Assembly: GCF_014836935.1 (NCBI RefSeq) | Contig: NZ_JACSPW010000006.1 | Location: forward strand, 124,001-188,000 | Length of the DNA: 64,000 nucleotides | DNA from: Solibacillus merdavium | Lineage (GTDB): Bacteria > Bacillota > Bacilli > Bacillales_A > Planococcaceae | Direction of reading: 5' to 3' | Translations under genes and position numbers: made by a program | Notes under the pieces: generated by a model | What the model was told of the DNA's origin: nothing | What the model saw: only the letters and a program-made list of their open reading frames with translations | The model's database searches: none | Shown: positions 10,401 through 18,855 of the stretch, one piece after another | How the letters are laid out: each line of letters starts with the position of its first letter | How positions within the stretch are numbered: the first letter of the stretch is position 1

Positions 10401-13400
10401 GATAAATTTCCGCTCATTTGATTCATCATTTACTGCTATTACACAATCCTTAATACCGTCGTATTGTTTTAATACAGCATTGATTTCTCCTAACTCTACT
10501 CTATATCCTCTAATCTTCACTTGGTCATCTTGTCTACCAGAGAAGATAAGTTCATTGTTTTCGTTATATTTCACCAAATCTCCCGTTTTATATAATTTCC
10601 GCTCCGCATCAAATGGATGAGGAATAAAGTTTTCTGAGTTTTTGTGAGTTTGCCCTATATATCCACGTGCTAGGCCTTTTCCACCAATAAATAGTTCACC
10701 TATTTGCCCCTTCGGCACAAGCTTATAATTAGAATTAAGAACTAAAGCTTCTACATTCGTAATGGGCATTCCAATGGGAATAATTCGTTCTTCTATGTTT
10801 TCAATCTTATAAACTGTTGATACAACTGTTCCTTCTGTCGGACCATAATTATTAAATAAATCAAATGATAGTTTTTCTGGCAGTTTCTTTAACTGATCTC
10901 CACCTGTTAAGATAGCTCTAATCGATGATGGGAACATCATTTCATTAATAAATAATTGTTCCAAAAGCCCAGTTGAAAAGAATGCCATTGTCACCTGTTC
11001 TTCTTCCAACTTCTCTGCAAGTAAGTCAACGTCTAACAAAGTAAAGTAATCAACGACGACTATCTTATTACCATTTGTAATGTAAGGGAATAGCTCCCAC
11101 ACTGATGCATCAAATGAGATACTTGATACAAGCAATGCTGCATCACTATCTTTCACTTGATAGTAGTCAATATGCCAATCACATAAATTAGATAAACTTG
11201 CGTGTTCAATCATGACCCCTTTAGGATTTCCTGTAGTTCCAGAGGTATAAATAATATAAGCCAATTGATTTTCTGTAATCTTTTCACATTCAAATTGTAC
11301 AGAAATAAAACTATTCTTTTGCACAATATCATTGACTATTATAAGGTTATCTTGCTTGGCAGGGTACTTCGACAATGAAGCCGTATCAATCAAACAAAAT
11401 GAGAGCGATGCATCTTCGACCATATATTCTAAACGTGATGTTGGTTGAGTAGGGTCAATAGGTACATAAACAGCTCCGAGCTTCATAATACTTAGTACAG
11501 ATGCAATCATTTCAATAGAACGATCCATAAACACACCTATTTTTTGCTGAGAACGGACACCTTTCTCCCTTAAAAATTGGGCAATCTGATTAGATTTACT
11601 ATCCAATTCGCTATAAGTAATTTTGTTTTCATTATGCACAGCGGCAATTTTAGTTGGCATCTTTTTAACAGATTTTTTAAATTTCGTTATAACATCTTCA
11701 AAAACTTTATTAAATTCCTCATCCCCTTGATGAGTGCTAATCTTTAGTAATTCTTCTTGTTGACTAGGTTCAATATAATCTAGGTCAAGTAGTTTTTGCG
11801 TGCTTTCACTAAAGATTTGATTTAACCAGTATATAAAGTTATGTGCCATTCGTTGCATCTTTTCTTCTTTAAAGAGGGATTTATTATACTCAAATGCTAT
11901 CGCCAATTTTCCATCCCACACTTCTGCCTGGACAACTAAATCAAATTTTGCCTTAGAGGTATTAACTCTTTTTGGTTTTAATTTAATCGAATTATAATTT
12001 GTATGAACCTGATCATTGTTTTGAAGTACAAAAACTGAATCAAAGAATATGGCAGAATCCATTATACGATCCAGTTTTACTTGTTTTAAGATTTGTTCTG
12101 TAGGGACATGTTGATGAGCTAATACGTCTGAAACTGCTTTAATATTTCTATTCACGAAGGATATAAAGGATTCGTTTTTTTCTACAGCCGCTTTAAAAGG
12201 CAGTGTATTCACAAAATAGCCTATTGTTTTTTCGATATTTGGATGATTCCTTTTTGCTACTGGACTACCAATTACAATTTTTTCTTCATCGTAATATACT
12301 GACAAAAACGTCTGAAAAGCGCTTAATAAACTAATAAATAATGTTGAATTTGTTTGTTTATTAAATTGTTTTATTTTTTCAAAAAGCTCATCTGTTAGCG
12401 TAATATGAATTACTTGAGAGTCCAATGGAAGGTCATTAACTTTTGGATAATCATATTGTAGAAGTGGTTTAAACTCGGTTTCTATTTCATTTTGCCAAAA
12501 TAAAAGATCCTTTTTCTCAATAAAATACTCAGACTTTCTTTGCCAAATAGCATAATCACTATATTGCACAACCTGAATATCAGTTTCTTTATTTTTGTCG
12601 GAAATCAATGTTTCATATAAAGAGAACCAGGCATTTATTAATAGTGGCAGGGACCATCCATCAAAAATAATATGATGAATATTTCCAATTAAAAGATATT
12701 TATTTTCAGTCAATTTTTGTAAATGGATTTTGAGAAGTGCATCTTTTTCAAGATTAAATACACGATTACATTCTTTTTCAATTAAATGTTCCATTTCCTT
12801 TTGTTGTTCTAAAGCACCCAACTTTGTAAGATCAGTGTAATGGATAGAATGGTAAATGGCGTCATGATATGTTAAATAACCCTTCCCATCTTTTTCTTGA
12901 ATAATAGAATTCAAAACTTTTTGTTGCTTAGCTAATTGATTGAAAGCAACTTCAAGTTTATCTAATTGAAGATTACCTATAATCTCGTATGAAAAAATTA
13001 AATTATATAGTGATTTATCACTACATGTTTGATCAATAAACCATAAGTTTTCTTGCTCAAATGATAAAGGTGAAATATTTTGCTGATGTAATTTAATCGG
13101 TTCTAAAGTAGAAACATTATTTTTTTTAGGAGCTTCTAAACCTTGGATTACTTTAGACAAACGGCAAATTGAATCGTTCATTAGAATAGTTGCTGGAGAT
13201 AGTTCAACTTGAAATTGCTGGCTAATACGCAAAATCAATCTCATTATCGATAATGAGTTCATTCCATTCTCAAGAAGCGATTCCTCATCATTTATCAAGC
13301 CATTACCTAATACTTCTTCAATTATGTCTTGTAATGATGTCACAATTAATGGAACATTTACATTTTTTTGTGGCTTTAGGTTCTGTATACTTGGTAATCT

Positions 13401-14876
13401 ACTTTTATCTAATTTCCCATTCTCTGTCATAGGTATTGCTTCAACAGATACAAAGTAACTTGGCATCATGTAACTAGGTAATTTATCAATTACTGCCTTT
13501 TTTAATCTATCTACTTCTGTTTTTTCTTTTTCAACATAGTACAGAATGATATGAATATCATCATTAAATATTTTATCTGCAACTGCCACAACATTTTTTA
13601 TTGTATCTACTTCATTAAAAGCACTTTCAATCTCTCCTAATTCTATTCTAAATCCACGTACTTGAACTTGATGGTCATTACGAGAAATATATTGAAATTC
13701 TCTATTTGGAAGAACTTTTACAATGTCTCCTGTTTTATAATATCTCACCCCTGAAATATGAATAAACCTCTGATCGTTCATTACATTATTCTTGTAATAG
13801 CCTAGTGATAGGCCTTTCCCACTAATGTACAGTTCACCTTCCTCCCCTACTTTAGCAGAGGAACCATTCTCTTTGATCACCATACTGTCTAGATGAGGAA
13901 GCACTTGACCAATGTTCGTTATACCTGTTTCAACATCTTTATAACTGATTTCTTTAAAAGTTACGTGAATTGTTGTTTCAGTAATACCATACATATTTAT
14001 TAGTTTTGGAAGATCTTCATCAACCTCTTCAAACCATGATTGTAATTTTCTAAAGTTTAGTGCTTCTCCGCCAAAAATAATATAGCGCAATTGAAGTTCA
14101 TTTTGGCGTTTTATGAGTTCTTCTTTCACTTCAAAAAATGCACTTGGCGTACAATTAAAGACGGTCGTCTTAGTCTGTACCATTAATTCCACTAAGGCCA
14201 GAGGATTCCGACTTTCTTCAAATTTTACAACAGTGACTTGTCCTCCATATAACCAAGCTCCCCAGATTTCCCACACTGAAAAGTCAAATGCGTGAGAATG
14301 GAAAAATGTCCATTTATCTTGATGTGAGAACTCAAATAAGTCATGGCAGCCATCAAATAAACTAATTACATTGCCATGTGTCACACATACACCTTTTGGT
14401 TCCCCTGTAGAACCGGAAGTAAAAATAATATATGCTGGATCATCTGATTGAACATTTTCTAGAATCTCAGGTTTTGTTTCCTTTGAATTTTCCATCACAT
14501 CGAATATGTTTAAATACATGCATGGTAATGATGTCACAACCTCATCATCACTACTTTTATCCCCCAACAATAGAACTATATTCGATTTAAGAATAATGTG
14601 AGTTGTTCTTTCTTTGGGACTATTGGGGTCGATAGGTACATAAGGAACCCCCATTTTAATCAAAGCTAAAATATAAAATAAAGTAAACTCGGATTTTTCA
14701 GTATAGATACCGACATGTTGCCCCTTTTTTACACCATATTGCGTTAAATATGAAGCGATATTGTTCGAAATATCATGCATATCTTGATATGTAAAAACTT
14801 TTAATCCACTTCGAACAGCTACTCTATCTTTATATTTTAAAAAAGATTGTTCAAATAAATTACCTAAAGAATTCAT
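7407..14876 (-). CDS. NRPS, A-T-C-A-T-E-C (starter Thr, then D-Leu)
   Basis: About 2490-residue synthetase. Domains: adenylation 1 (FTSGSTGEPKG near residue 160), carrier 1 (GMNSLS near 547), condensation (HHIIFDGW near 742), adenylation 2 (YTSGTTGNPKG near 1219), carrier 2 (FECGGDS near 1595), epimerisation (HHLNVDGVSW near 1785, EGHGRE near 1918), condensation (HHILMDGW near 2217), end. No condensation domain precedes A1, so this is the starter enzyme. Pocket residues of A1 read D-F-W-N-I-G-M-I-H-K, nine of ten as in the Thr code; A2 reads D-A-W-F-L-G-N-V-V-K, the classical Leu code. The terminal condensation domain has no A or T after it; the free carrier gene follows. ATG at 14876 has GGGGGAGG upstream; ATG at 14897, directly after the previous stop, has no ribosome site. 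Confidence 0.94.
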   Translation of the reverse strand: MNSLGNLFEQSFLKYKDRVAVRSGLKVFTYQDMHDISNNIASYLTQYGVKKGQHVGIYTEKSEFTLFYILALIKMGVPYVPIDPNSPKERTTHIILKSNIVLLLGDKSSDDEVVTSLPCMYLNIFDVMENSKETKPEILENVQSDDPAYIIFTSGSTGEPKGVCVTHGNVISLFDGCHDLFEFSHQDKWTFFHSHAFDFSVWEIWGAWLYGGQVTVVKFEESRNPLALVELMVQTKTTVFNCTPSAFFEVKEELIKRQNELQLRYIIFGGEALNFRKLQSWFEEVDEDLPKLINMYGITETTIHVTFKEISYKDVETGITNIGQVLPHLDSMVIKENGSSAKVGEEGELYISGKGLSLGYYKNNVMNDQRFIHISGVRYYKTGDIVKVLPNREFQYISRNDHQVQVRGFRIELGEIESAFNEVDTIKNVVAVADKIFNDDIHIILYYVEKEKTEVDRLKKAVIDKLPSYMMPSYFVSVEAIPMTENGKLDKSRLPSIQNLKPQKNVNVPLIVTSLQDIIEEVLGNGLINDEESLLENGMNSLSIMRLILRISQQFQVELSPATILMNDSICRLSKVIQGLEAPKKNNVSTLEPIKLHQQNISPLSFEQENLWFIDQTCSDKSLYNLIFSYEIIGNLQLDKLEVAFNQLAKQQKVLNSIIQEKDGKGYLTYHDAIYHSIHYTDLTKLGALEQQKEMEHLIEKECNRVFNLEKDALLKIHLQKLTENKYLLIGNIHHIIFDGWSLPLLINAWFSLYETLISDKNKETDIQVVQYSDYAIWQRKSEYFIEKKDLLFWQNEIETEFKPLLQYDYPKVNDLPLDSQVIHITLTDELFEKIKQFNKQTNSTLFISLLSAFQTFLSVYYDEEKIVIGSPVAKRNHPNIEKTIGYFVNTLPFKAAVEKNESFISFVNRNIKAVSDVLAHQHVPTEQILKQVKLDRIMDSAIFFDSVFVLQNNDQVHTNYNSIKLKPKRVNTSKAKFDLVVQAEVWDGKLAIAFEYNKSLFKEEKMQRMAHNFIYWLNQIFSESTQKLLDLDYIEPSQQEELLKISTHQGDEEFNKVFEDVITKFKKSVKKMPTKIAAVHNENKITYSELDSKSNQIAQFLREKGVRSQQKIGVFMDRSIEMIASVLSIMKLGAVYVPIDPTQPTSRLEYMVEDASLSFCLIDTASLSKYPAKQDNLIIVNDIVQKNSFISVQFECEKITENQLAYIIYTSGTTGNPKGVMIEHASLSNLCDWHIDYYQVKDSDAALLVSSISFDASVWELFPYITNGNKIVVVDYFTLLDVDLLAEKLEEEQVTMAFFSTGLLEQLFINEMMFPSSIRAILTGGDQLKKLPEKLSFDLFNNYGPTEGTVVSTVYKIENIEERIIPIGMPITNVEALVLNSNYKLVPKGQIGELFIGGKGLARGYIGQTHKNSENFIPHPFDAERKLYKTGDLVKYNENNELIFSGRQDDQVKIRGYRVELGEINAVLKQYDGIKDCVIAVNDESNERKFITAYYLSDQAIKQSDLEEFLESRLPAYMIPSYFIHMDYFPLTQNGKIELKKMPNPMNHIQKETQTVETNDIEQTLLMIWKSVLKNENITILDNYFECGGDSILSIQICSKAKTYGLFITSRDIFEKQTIQRISKVAKVTKETHHTQAEVTGEMPLTPIQKWFFQQDIEQYHHWNQSIVMTGYPLLNKQRLEQLVNRLVEHHDALRTIYDMEHRRAIIQPTKQVRKLWDAKYIDLSHENVDKQQVEIDRLELEAQQSLNIYNGPLSQILCIKINEHVHKIIWIIHHLNVDGVSWRILIEDFEKLYSQSIKDSPLRLGNKTSSFKTWAEKLATYQNCIDKDIQNFWLDVCSKSYKDKLKKSNNSNKYDESAFEITLTSEITQNITKELTRRQITTDELYISIFTKIIGEFFGKKDIHFNLEGHGREELFSDVDLSRTIGWFTSMYPIYLRNESSLENTISFTKKQTKDIPNKGLEYGLLKDLEGMEALRGNIPVISFNNLGKYYSSNDEQSEITFFSQNDIPQNIYTDHEINIELITVNNKQKITVHFNTQFTGKEFESYFTKRLYQLFDEIVYVTNGEAEGLGTIVDTYELTEVQKGMLYHSLVDEDSDQYKVQLTFNIQGDLDVDKMKQAILKTVEKHEILRTFFISDKNGLFHQNIMRYILTPINVEDLKEVNSQEQLKRLKAYEYQQINIENNELNRFLIVKSKEAYKLIWTFHHILMDGWSYSTVIQDISLYYDGQNALTEAPTPFKSYVEYMKHYIKQPKIKAFWNDYLKNAQLISTPFFSNSSETYSETIFTMTLEESRKQDINQICIEHKLTLNTFFLTIWLMTLKKVKQSDYVSCGIVTSGRGVSIPKIEKMVGPFINTVPFVYSLEDESPHESMKKIQQSTFELMEYSNSPLSVIQEVTGIAHPLFDSLYAFENYPMSLPSMDHLQVTLQESKEISHYPIVVTVIPGSSIEIKFNDALVDEELRKSIISVYENTMETVLAGIYEKTINEG

Positions 14877-14897
14877 ATCAATTTTATCCTCCCCCAT

Positions 14898-15524
14898 TTA
14901 TTTTAAATAAGTCCCCGAAGAAACAGTGATTATATGGAAAATAAGTGAAAATAACGCAATAATAACTGTGATTAAAATAGATTTTTTATGACCAATATTC
15001 GAATATTTTTTCAAAGATATTGAAAAAGTAAATAAACTAATAATATAAAATAGTTCTAGTTCAGCCAACAAGGTATGAACAAGAGATTGCTTGTTTTCTA
15101 TAAAAATTGCTAAACTCGTAAAAGTTGTTTCAGGTGTATTAACTAAAATAGCAATAATTGCATTAACACCAGAACCAATTACTAACCAAGCACCCATGTT
15201 TAAAACAGCACGCCATATTCCATGAATTGGGACAGGTCGTTTTTTAAATAATACAAACAAAAGTCCTGTAAGAATAATTTGTATTAAAAATGTTACCAAT
15301 AACCCTACCAAGCCCATTAAAGATGTTTGAATGATAAAGTTCGTTAAGCCTAGTTGTGAGAGTGATAAATTATTCATAACTTCCATATTTTTTAAATCAG
15401 CTGAGTATAATAATAAGGTTGTTTCAAAACCTGCGATTGTACATAGTAAAAAAGTAACAATTAATAGTTTCTTTGAATTTTTATATTCCTTCGATTTAAC
15501 TTGCTGCATTGTATTTGTAGTCAT
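14898..15524 (-). CDS. Five-helix membrane protein of the NRPS operon, unknown function
   Basis: 208 residues with a basic N-terminus and about five hydrophobic segments (roughly 20-40, 65-95, 108-128, 150-168 and 183-202). I do not recognise a named family; the general layout recalls Yip1-type membrane proteins, which is only an impression. Its ATG overlaps the stop of the phosphopantetheinyl transferase gene (ATGA) with AAAGGAG upstream, and the NRPS begins right after its stop, so it is translationally tied to both. Its place between the carrier-activating enzyme and the first synthetase suggests a role in export, self-protection or anchoring the synthetase to the membrane; this is inference from position only. 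Confidence 0.75.
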   Translation of the reverse strand: MTTNTMQQVKSKEYKNSKKLLIVTFLLCTIAGFETTLLLYSADLKNMEVMNNLSLSQLGLTNFIIQTSLMGLVGLLVTFLIQIILTGLLFVLFKKRPVPIHGIWRAVLNMGAWLVIGSGVNAIIAILVNTPETTFTSLAIFIENKQSLVHTLLAELELFYIISLFTFSISLKKYSNIGHKKSILITVIIALFSLIFHIITVSSGTYLK

Positions 15525-16222
15525 TTAATACACTCCTTTAGCTTTTTTGAATTAATAGGAAACGTAATACTTCTAAACTCATATTCATTATTAGTTACTT
15601 CAGTATGATACTGAGTGAAGTTTTTAAAATACAAGAAAATGCTAGTATCTGTTACTTTGAAATTAGAAATCTCATAGATACAAAGTGGAGATGTGAGTCC
15701 TGTTTTTAGTATTTTCGATAAACTTTCTTTAGCACTAAAAAACATTTCTTTTGTCAAAATATCTTTGTTCATTTGAATTAGTTTCAATTCATCCTCCGTA
15801 AAGAAATCTCTTAAAAAAGGAGCATCCTCCACAGTCTTTAATTCAATATCCAACCCCATAGGATGTCGTAGGTCAAATAATAATATACCGATTGTATTAT
15901 TTGTATAAGATAATGAAACCCCTAAGTTACTTATGAATGATCGATTACTAGATAAAAGAGGTTGTCCAAATACACCTTTCACCATGGTAATGTCTTGTAA
16001 TTCATGTGTATCTAATAAACAAAAATCCTTAATCGTTAATTTTGTACATATTAGACTCTTTTTTGAACGAATTAAAGATTTTTCTGTTTTTTTCTTTTGT
16101 AATGTTTCTTTTTCTTCTTCACTCAACAAGCCTTCTTCTAAGCTAACTTCAATCGAATCCATATCGAAGAATCGAATACACGATCTAAATAATTGACCAT
16201 CATTTATATAACTTTCAATCAT
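15521..16222 (-). CDS. 4'-phosphopantetheinyl transferase
   Basis: 233 residues. It would transfer phosphopantetheine from CoA to the serine of the carrier domains, activating the NRPSs. The Mg/CoA-binding signature of the superfamily is clear: GLDIE near residues 117-121, then FFTEDE and FFSAKESLSKIL about 40 residues later (the FS.KES..K motif). The FSAKES form and the length favour the EntD-like group rather than Sfp proper. Start ATG follows AAAGGGGGTGAT. It is the first gene of the NRPS operon, directly behind the promoter and palindromic operator, so synthetase activation and synthesis are co-regulated. Confidence 0.88.
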   Translation of the reverse strand: MIESYINDGQLFRSCIRFFDMDSIEVSLEEGLLSEEEKETLQKKKTEKSLIRSKKSLICTKLTIKDFCLLDTHELQDITMVKGVFGQPLLSSNRSFISNLGVSLSYTNNTIGILLFDLRHPMGLDIELKTVEDAPFLRDFFTEDELKLIQMNKDILTKEMFFSAKESLSKILKTGLTSPLCIYEISNFKVTDTSIFLYFKNFTQYHTEVTNNEYEFRSITFPINSKKLKECIK

Positions 16223-16243
16223 AAAATCACCCCCTTTAATTCA

Positions 16244-16259
16244 TTATCATTAATGATAA
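16244..16259. promoter_or_regulatory. Palindromic operator, NRPS operon
   Basis: Perfect 16-base palindrome TTATCATTAATGATAA at the expected transcription start of the NRPS operon. The same sequence with 14 of 16 bases identical lies at the equivalent place in front of the ABC exporter operon (20806-20821). Position suggests repression by blocking initiation. The most likely binder is the winged-helix regulator encoded at 20970. The spacing of half sites does not fit the Fur 7-1-7 box. Confidence 0.65.
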
Positions 16260-16260
16260 C

Positions 16261-16289
16261 AATTTAACACAGGTAAAATTATACGTCAA
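16261..16289 (-). promoter_or_regulatory. Promoter of the NRPS operon
   Basis: Read on the minus strand: -35 TTGACG (16284-16289), 17-base spacer, -10 TAAATT (16261-16266). The palindromic operator starts two bases beyond the -10, so it covers the expected transcription start. The gene start at 16222 is 38 bases downstream of the -10. A sigma-A promoter by consensus; not tested. Confidence 0.7.
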
Positions 16290-16349
16290 TTACATTTTTA
16301 TTTATTATTTCTAAAAAAAGGAATTTTTCTCGTTAATTCATTATGTAAT

Positions 16350-16368
16350 ATTTACATATAATGTAAAT
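16350..16368. promoter_or_regulatory. Inverted repeat upstream of the NRPS promoter
   Basis: ATTTACAT and ATGTAAAT, eight-base perfect arms around three bases, about 60 bases upstream of the -35. Could be a binding site for a second, activating regulator. The regulator is unknown and the region is very AT-rich, so chance is possible. Confidence 0.35.
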
Positions 16369-16461
16369 TATTGTACTTAAATAATCATAAAAAAACATAT
16401 AAAATAATATATTTACAGTTTATTTATTTAATATTCCTCATTTGTTATTCTAAAAATAATA

Positions 16462-16506
16462 AAAAAAGCCAGTTTATCATTAAAAAATGATAAACTGACT
16501 TTTTTA
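16462..16506 (-). terminator. Terminator of the ABC exporter operon
   Basis: Stem of CCAGTTTATCATT against AATGATAAACTGA/C around a short A-rich loop, with T runs on the minus-strand 3' side and A runs on the other, so it could work in both directions. It lies 30 bases after the last permease stop and separates the exporter operon from the NRPS promoter. The stem happens to contain TTATCATT...AATGATAA, the half sites of the operator. Confidence 0.85.
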
Positions 16507-16536
16507 TTATTTAATTTTTTATTAGCTTAACGATTG

Positions 16537-18144
16537 TCATTTTATGCTGAAATACAATTTAGTAAACCATGTGTATACACAAAAAGTTATGAGAACTGTT
16601 ATGAGAAAGATTGTTATCGTTGACACACCTATCGAAAAACCTGCCCATAATAAGATAAAATGCGTTAATATCACGACAACTAATATGGGTAATCCAAAGA
16701 GCAAACTAACTAATACATTTGGATTCGATTTTACAGCTACTGATGGGTTTTCCCATTCTGTGCTTGGATTTAACATATCAAAAACTGGAGTAAGTAGATT
16801 ATAACAGTAAACAAGCATTAGAATTATAATCATCATTAAGAATGCACCCATATTCATATAACCAAACAACATAAATATTATAAAGCTTACTATAACAGCA
16901 ATGCCACTTGGAATAGATGCCAAGAAAACTTTAGAGAAATAGATTTTCTTTTTATTTAATGGCAGACTGTTGATTAGATAATAGTATTTACCTTCCCTTG
17001 AAAATGGCGTTCCACTTGTGTTATTAATACAGCTCATTATTAAAACAGCATAAGCAAAGTAAATTTCAAAATAGCCAGGTTTTGTAATATTAATAATCTC
17101 TGATATCCACCCCGCTTGAAAACTAAATAGCAAAATCAAGGTAAGGATTGGACTTAAAACAGTTCCAAGTACGAGTTGCATTTTGAAATACGCTTCAGTA
17201 TTAATTACCCATAATTCTCTTTGAAAATAGTTAGCCCATACACTTTCCACATGGTAGACTTTAGTTTTTTTACTGCTTGATTGGTTTACTTCAATTGTGC
17301 CATTTTTAAAGTAATGAATGGAATTGATTTTCACAATGAGAATGAATAATAGCGCGCTTAACCCGATCATCCCAAGTAAATCGATTACAAAAAGGTACGA
17401 AAAGTCTCCTGAAGTAAAAGTAGTCAATACATTACCAATAAATGGTGTTTTCAGTACGAGTTCATATATTTGATTAATCACATTGCTTAATGAATTCTTT
17501 AAAGTAATTAATGTTGTAAAATCTAATTTTAAATTATTGAAAGTTAGATGTTTCCCTACATAGTGTAGAACAGAATAACAAACCATTGCTGTAATTAAAA
17601 AGGTTATGGTAATATTCACCACCAAGTACGCCGTCTTATTAACAAAATAATGTCTAAAACTATTTATCAGCGATAGGATAAATAATATAAGTAGTATTGT
17701 TAATATGTTTGATATTGGAACTAATAGGACTAACTTTATTAATTCCGTAAATTTAGTCTTAAAACCTAATAACAATATCGATGGAATTTGTATAACTGCA
17801 GATACTACTGTCAGTACAAAAATAATACTCAAAATTTTTGATATAATAATTTTTCTCGGCGCAATTGGTAAGTGAGTTAAAATACCGTATTCATAGTAAT
17901 GAAAAACTAATGAAATGGAAAAATAAATTACAAGTAAATATACTAACAGATTTGAAATTAGGTAATTGTAAAAAATAAATTCTTTAGTATCTCCCAAATA
18001 AAAAATGGCAATATTTATAGTCATTAGTTGCAAAAATAAATAGAAGAAGGCTATTATTAATACCACTTTTAGCATTGGTTGTTTAGGCTTTGAATAAAAA
18101 GATGAAATAAAAAACTTTGTTAATTGAAATCCATTATTAAACAT
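16537..18144 (-). CDS. ABC-2 type exporter permease, large
   Basis: 535 residues with about twelve hydrophobic segments spread over the length and a charged cytoplasmic stretch near the middle (about 285-310). It resembles the large fused-type permeases that pair with a single small ATPase in Bacillus exporters (YthQ-like); the family assignment is by overall layout. The start overlaps the end of the ATPase gene by eight bases, with GGAG upstream, so the pair is coupled. Last gene of the operon. Its closeness to the NRPS genes and the shared operator suggest export of, or resistance to, the peptide product. Confidence 0.82.
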   Translation of the reverse strand: MFNNGFQLTKFFISSFYSKPKQPMLKVVLIIAFFYLFLQLMTINIAIFYLGDTKEFIFYNYLISNLLVYLLVIYFSISLVFHYYEYGILTHLPIAPRKIIISKILSIIFVLTVVSAVIQIPSILLLGFKTKFTELIKLVLLVPISNILTILLILFILSLINSFRHYFVNKTAYLVVNITITFLITAMVCYSVLHYVGKHLTFNNLKLDFTTLITLKNSLSNVINQIYELVLKTPFIGNVLTTFTSGDFSYLFVIDLLGMIGLSALLFILIVKINSIHYFKNGTIEVNQSSSKKTKVYHVESVWANYFQRELWVINTEAYFKMQLVLGTVLSPILTLILLFSFQAGWISEIINITKPGYFEIYFAYAVLIMSCINNTSGTPFSREGKYYYLINSLPLNKKKIYFSKVFLASIPSGIAVIVSFIIFMLFGYMNMGAFLMMIIILMLVYCYNLLTPVFDMLNPSTEWENPSVAVKSNPNVLVSLLFGLPILVVVILTHFILLWAGFSIGVSTITIFLITVLITFCVYTWFTKLYFSIK

Positions 18145-18832
18145 TTTGTTTCTCCATAAAAATGGTTTCTAATGTATTTTCTCCAACTACCTTATCAATT
18201 TCTTCATGGAGAATGATTTTACCATCTTTTAAAATCGCAACCGTGTTACAAATTTTTTCAGCTATATCTAGTAGGTGGGTAGAAAAAAATACTGTACCCC
18301 CTTCTTCAATATATAACTTAATCGCTTTTTTAAATGTTAGAACGGACTTAGGATCTAAACCATTTAGTGGCTCATCCATAATAATGATTGGCGGGTTTAT
18401 TGTAAATCCAACAATGAGCATCATTTTATGTAACATACCATAAGAATAGGTACCCATTGGTTTATACATTGCCTCTTCCATATCAAACTGCGTAATAAAG
18501 TGCTTCATTCGCTCAGTTTGATCATTATCATATAGTTTCATCACAAACCGTATCCAATCAAAGCCAGAGATATTTTTAAAAACATGGATAGTATCTGGGA
18601 TAAAAAAGAATTGCTTTTTATATTTAGTTGATCCTGATTTGATAATACCGTTAATAGTGATAGTTCCTTCGTCAGGTTCTAAAATGCCAGTAATACTATT
18701 TAAAGTTGTAGTTTTACCTGCACCATTTGAACCCACAAACCCTAATATCTCACCTTTTTTAACGTGTAATTCTACTCCGTTTAAAATTTGTTTACTACCA
18801 TAACCTTTTTTTAAATTAGTTATTTTTAACAT
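18137..18832 (-). CDS. ABC transporter ATP-binding protein (partner of 535-residue permease)
   Basis: About 231 residues. Walker A GSNGAGKTT (near 38), Walker B IIIMDEP (near 155), switch histidine in FFSTHLL. The signature motif is YSYGM instead of LSGGQ, a degenerate form that also occurs in related Bacillus exporter ATPases with YSKGM-type motifs. I placed the start at the ATG preceded by GGAGGGGGAAAG; an upstream in-frame start at 18850 would add six residues and has no better site. Energises the downstream permease. Lies five bases after the previous permease gene, in the same operon. Confidence 0.87.
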   Translation of the reverse strand: MLKITNLKKGYGSKQILNGVELHVKKGEILGFVGSNGAGKTTTLNSITGILEPDEGTITINGIIKSGSTKYKKQFFFIPDTIHVFKNISGFDWIRFVMKLYDNDQTERMKHFITQFDMEEAMYKPMGTYSYGMLHKMMLIVGFTINPPIIIMDEPLNGLDPKSVLTFKKAIKLYIEEGGTVFFSTHLLDIAEKICNTVAILKDGKIILHEEIDKVVGENTLETIFMEKQNV

Positions 18833-18855
18833 CTTTCCCCCTCCGTCCATACTTA

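Noticed and set aside
14877-14897. Upstream ATG for the large NRPS
   Set aside because: It directly follows the previous stop and has no ribosome site; the GGGGGAGG inside this stretch serves the ATG at 14876.
16241-16262. Fur box in front of the NRPS operon (siderophore idea)
   Set aside because: The GATAA-like sequence resembles a Fur site, but the half-site spacing does not fit the 7-1-7 box, neither do the sites at 20806 and 20893, and the cluster lacks siderophore genes such as DHB synthesis.
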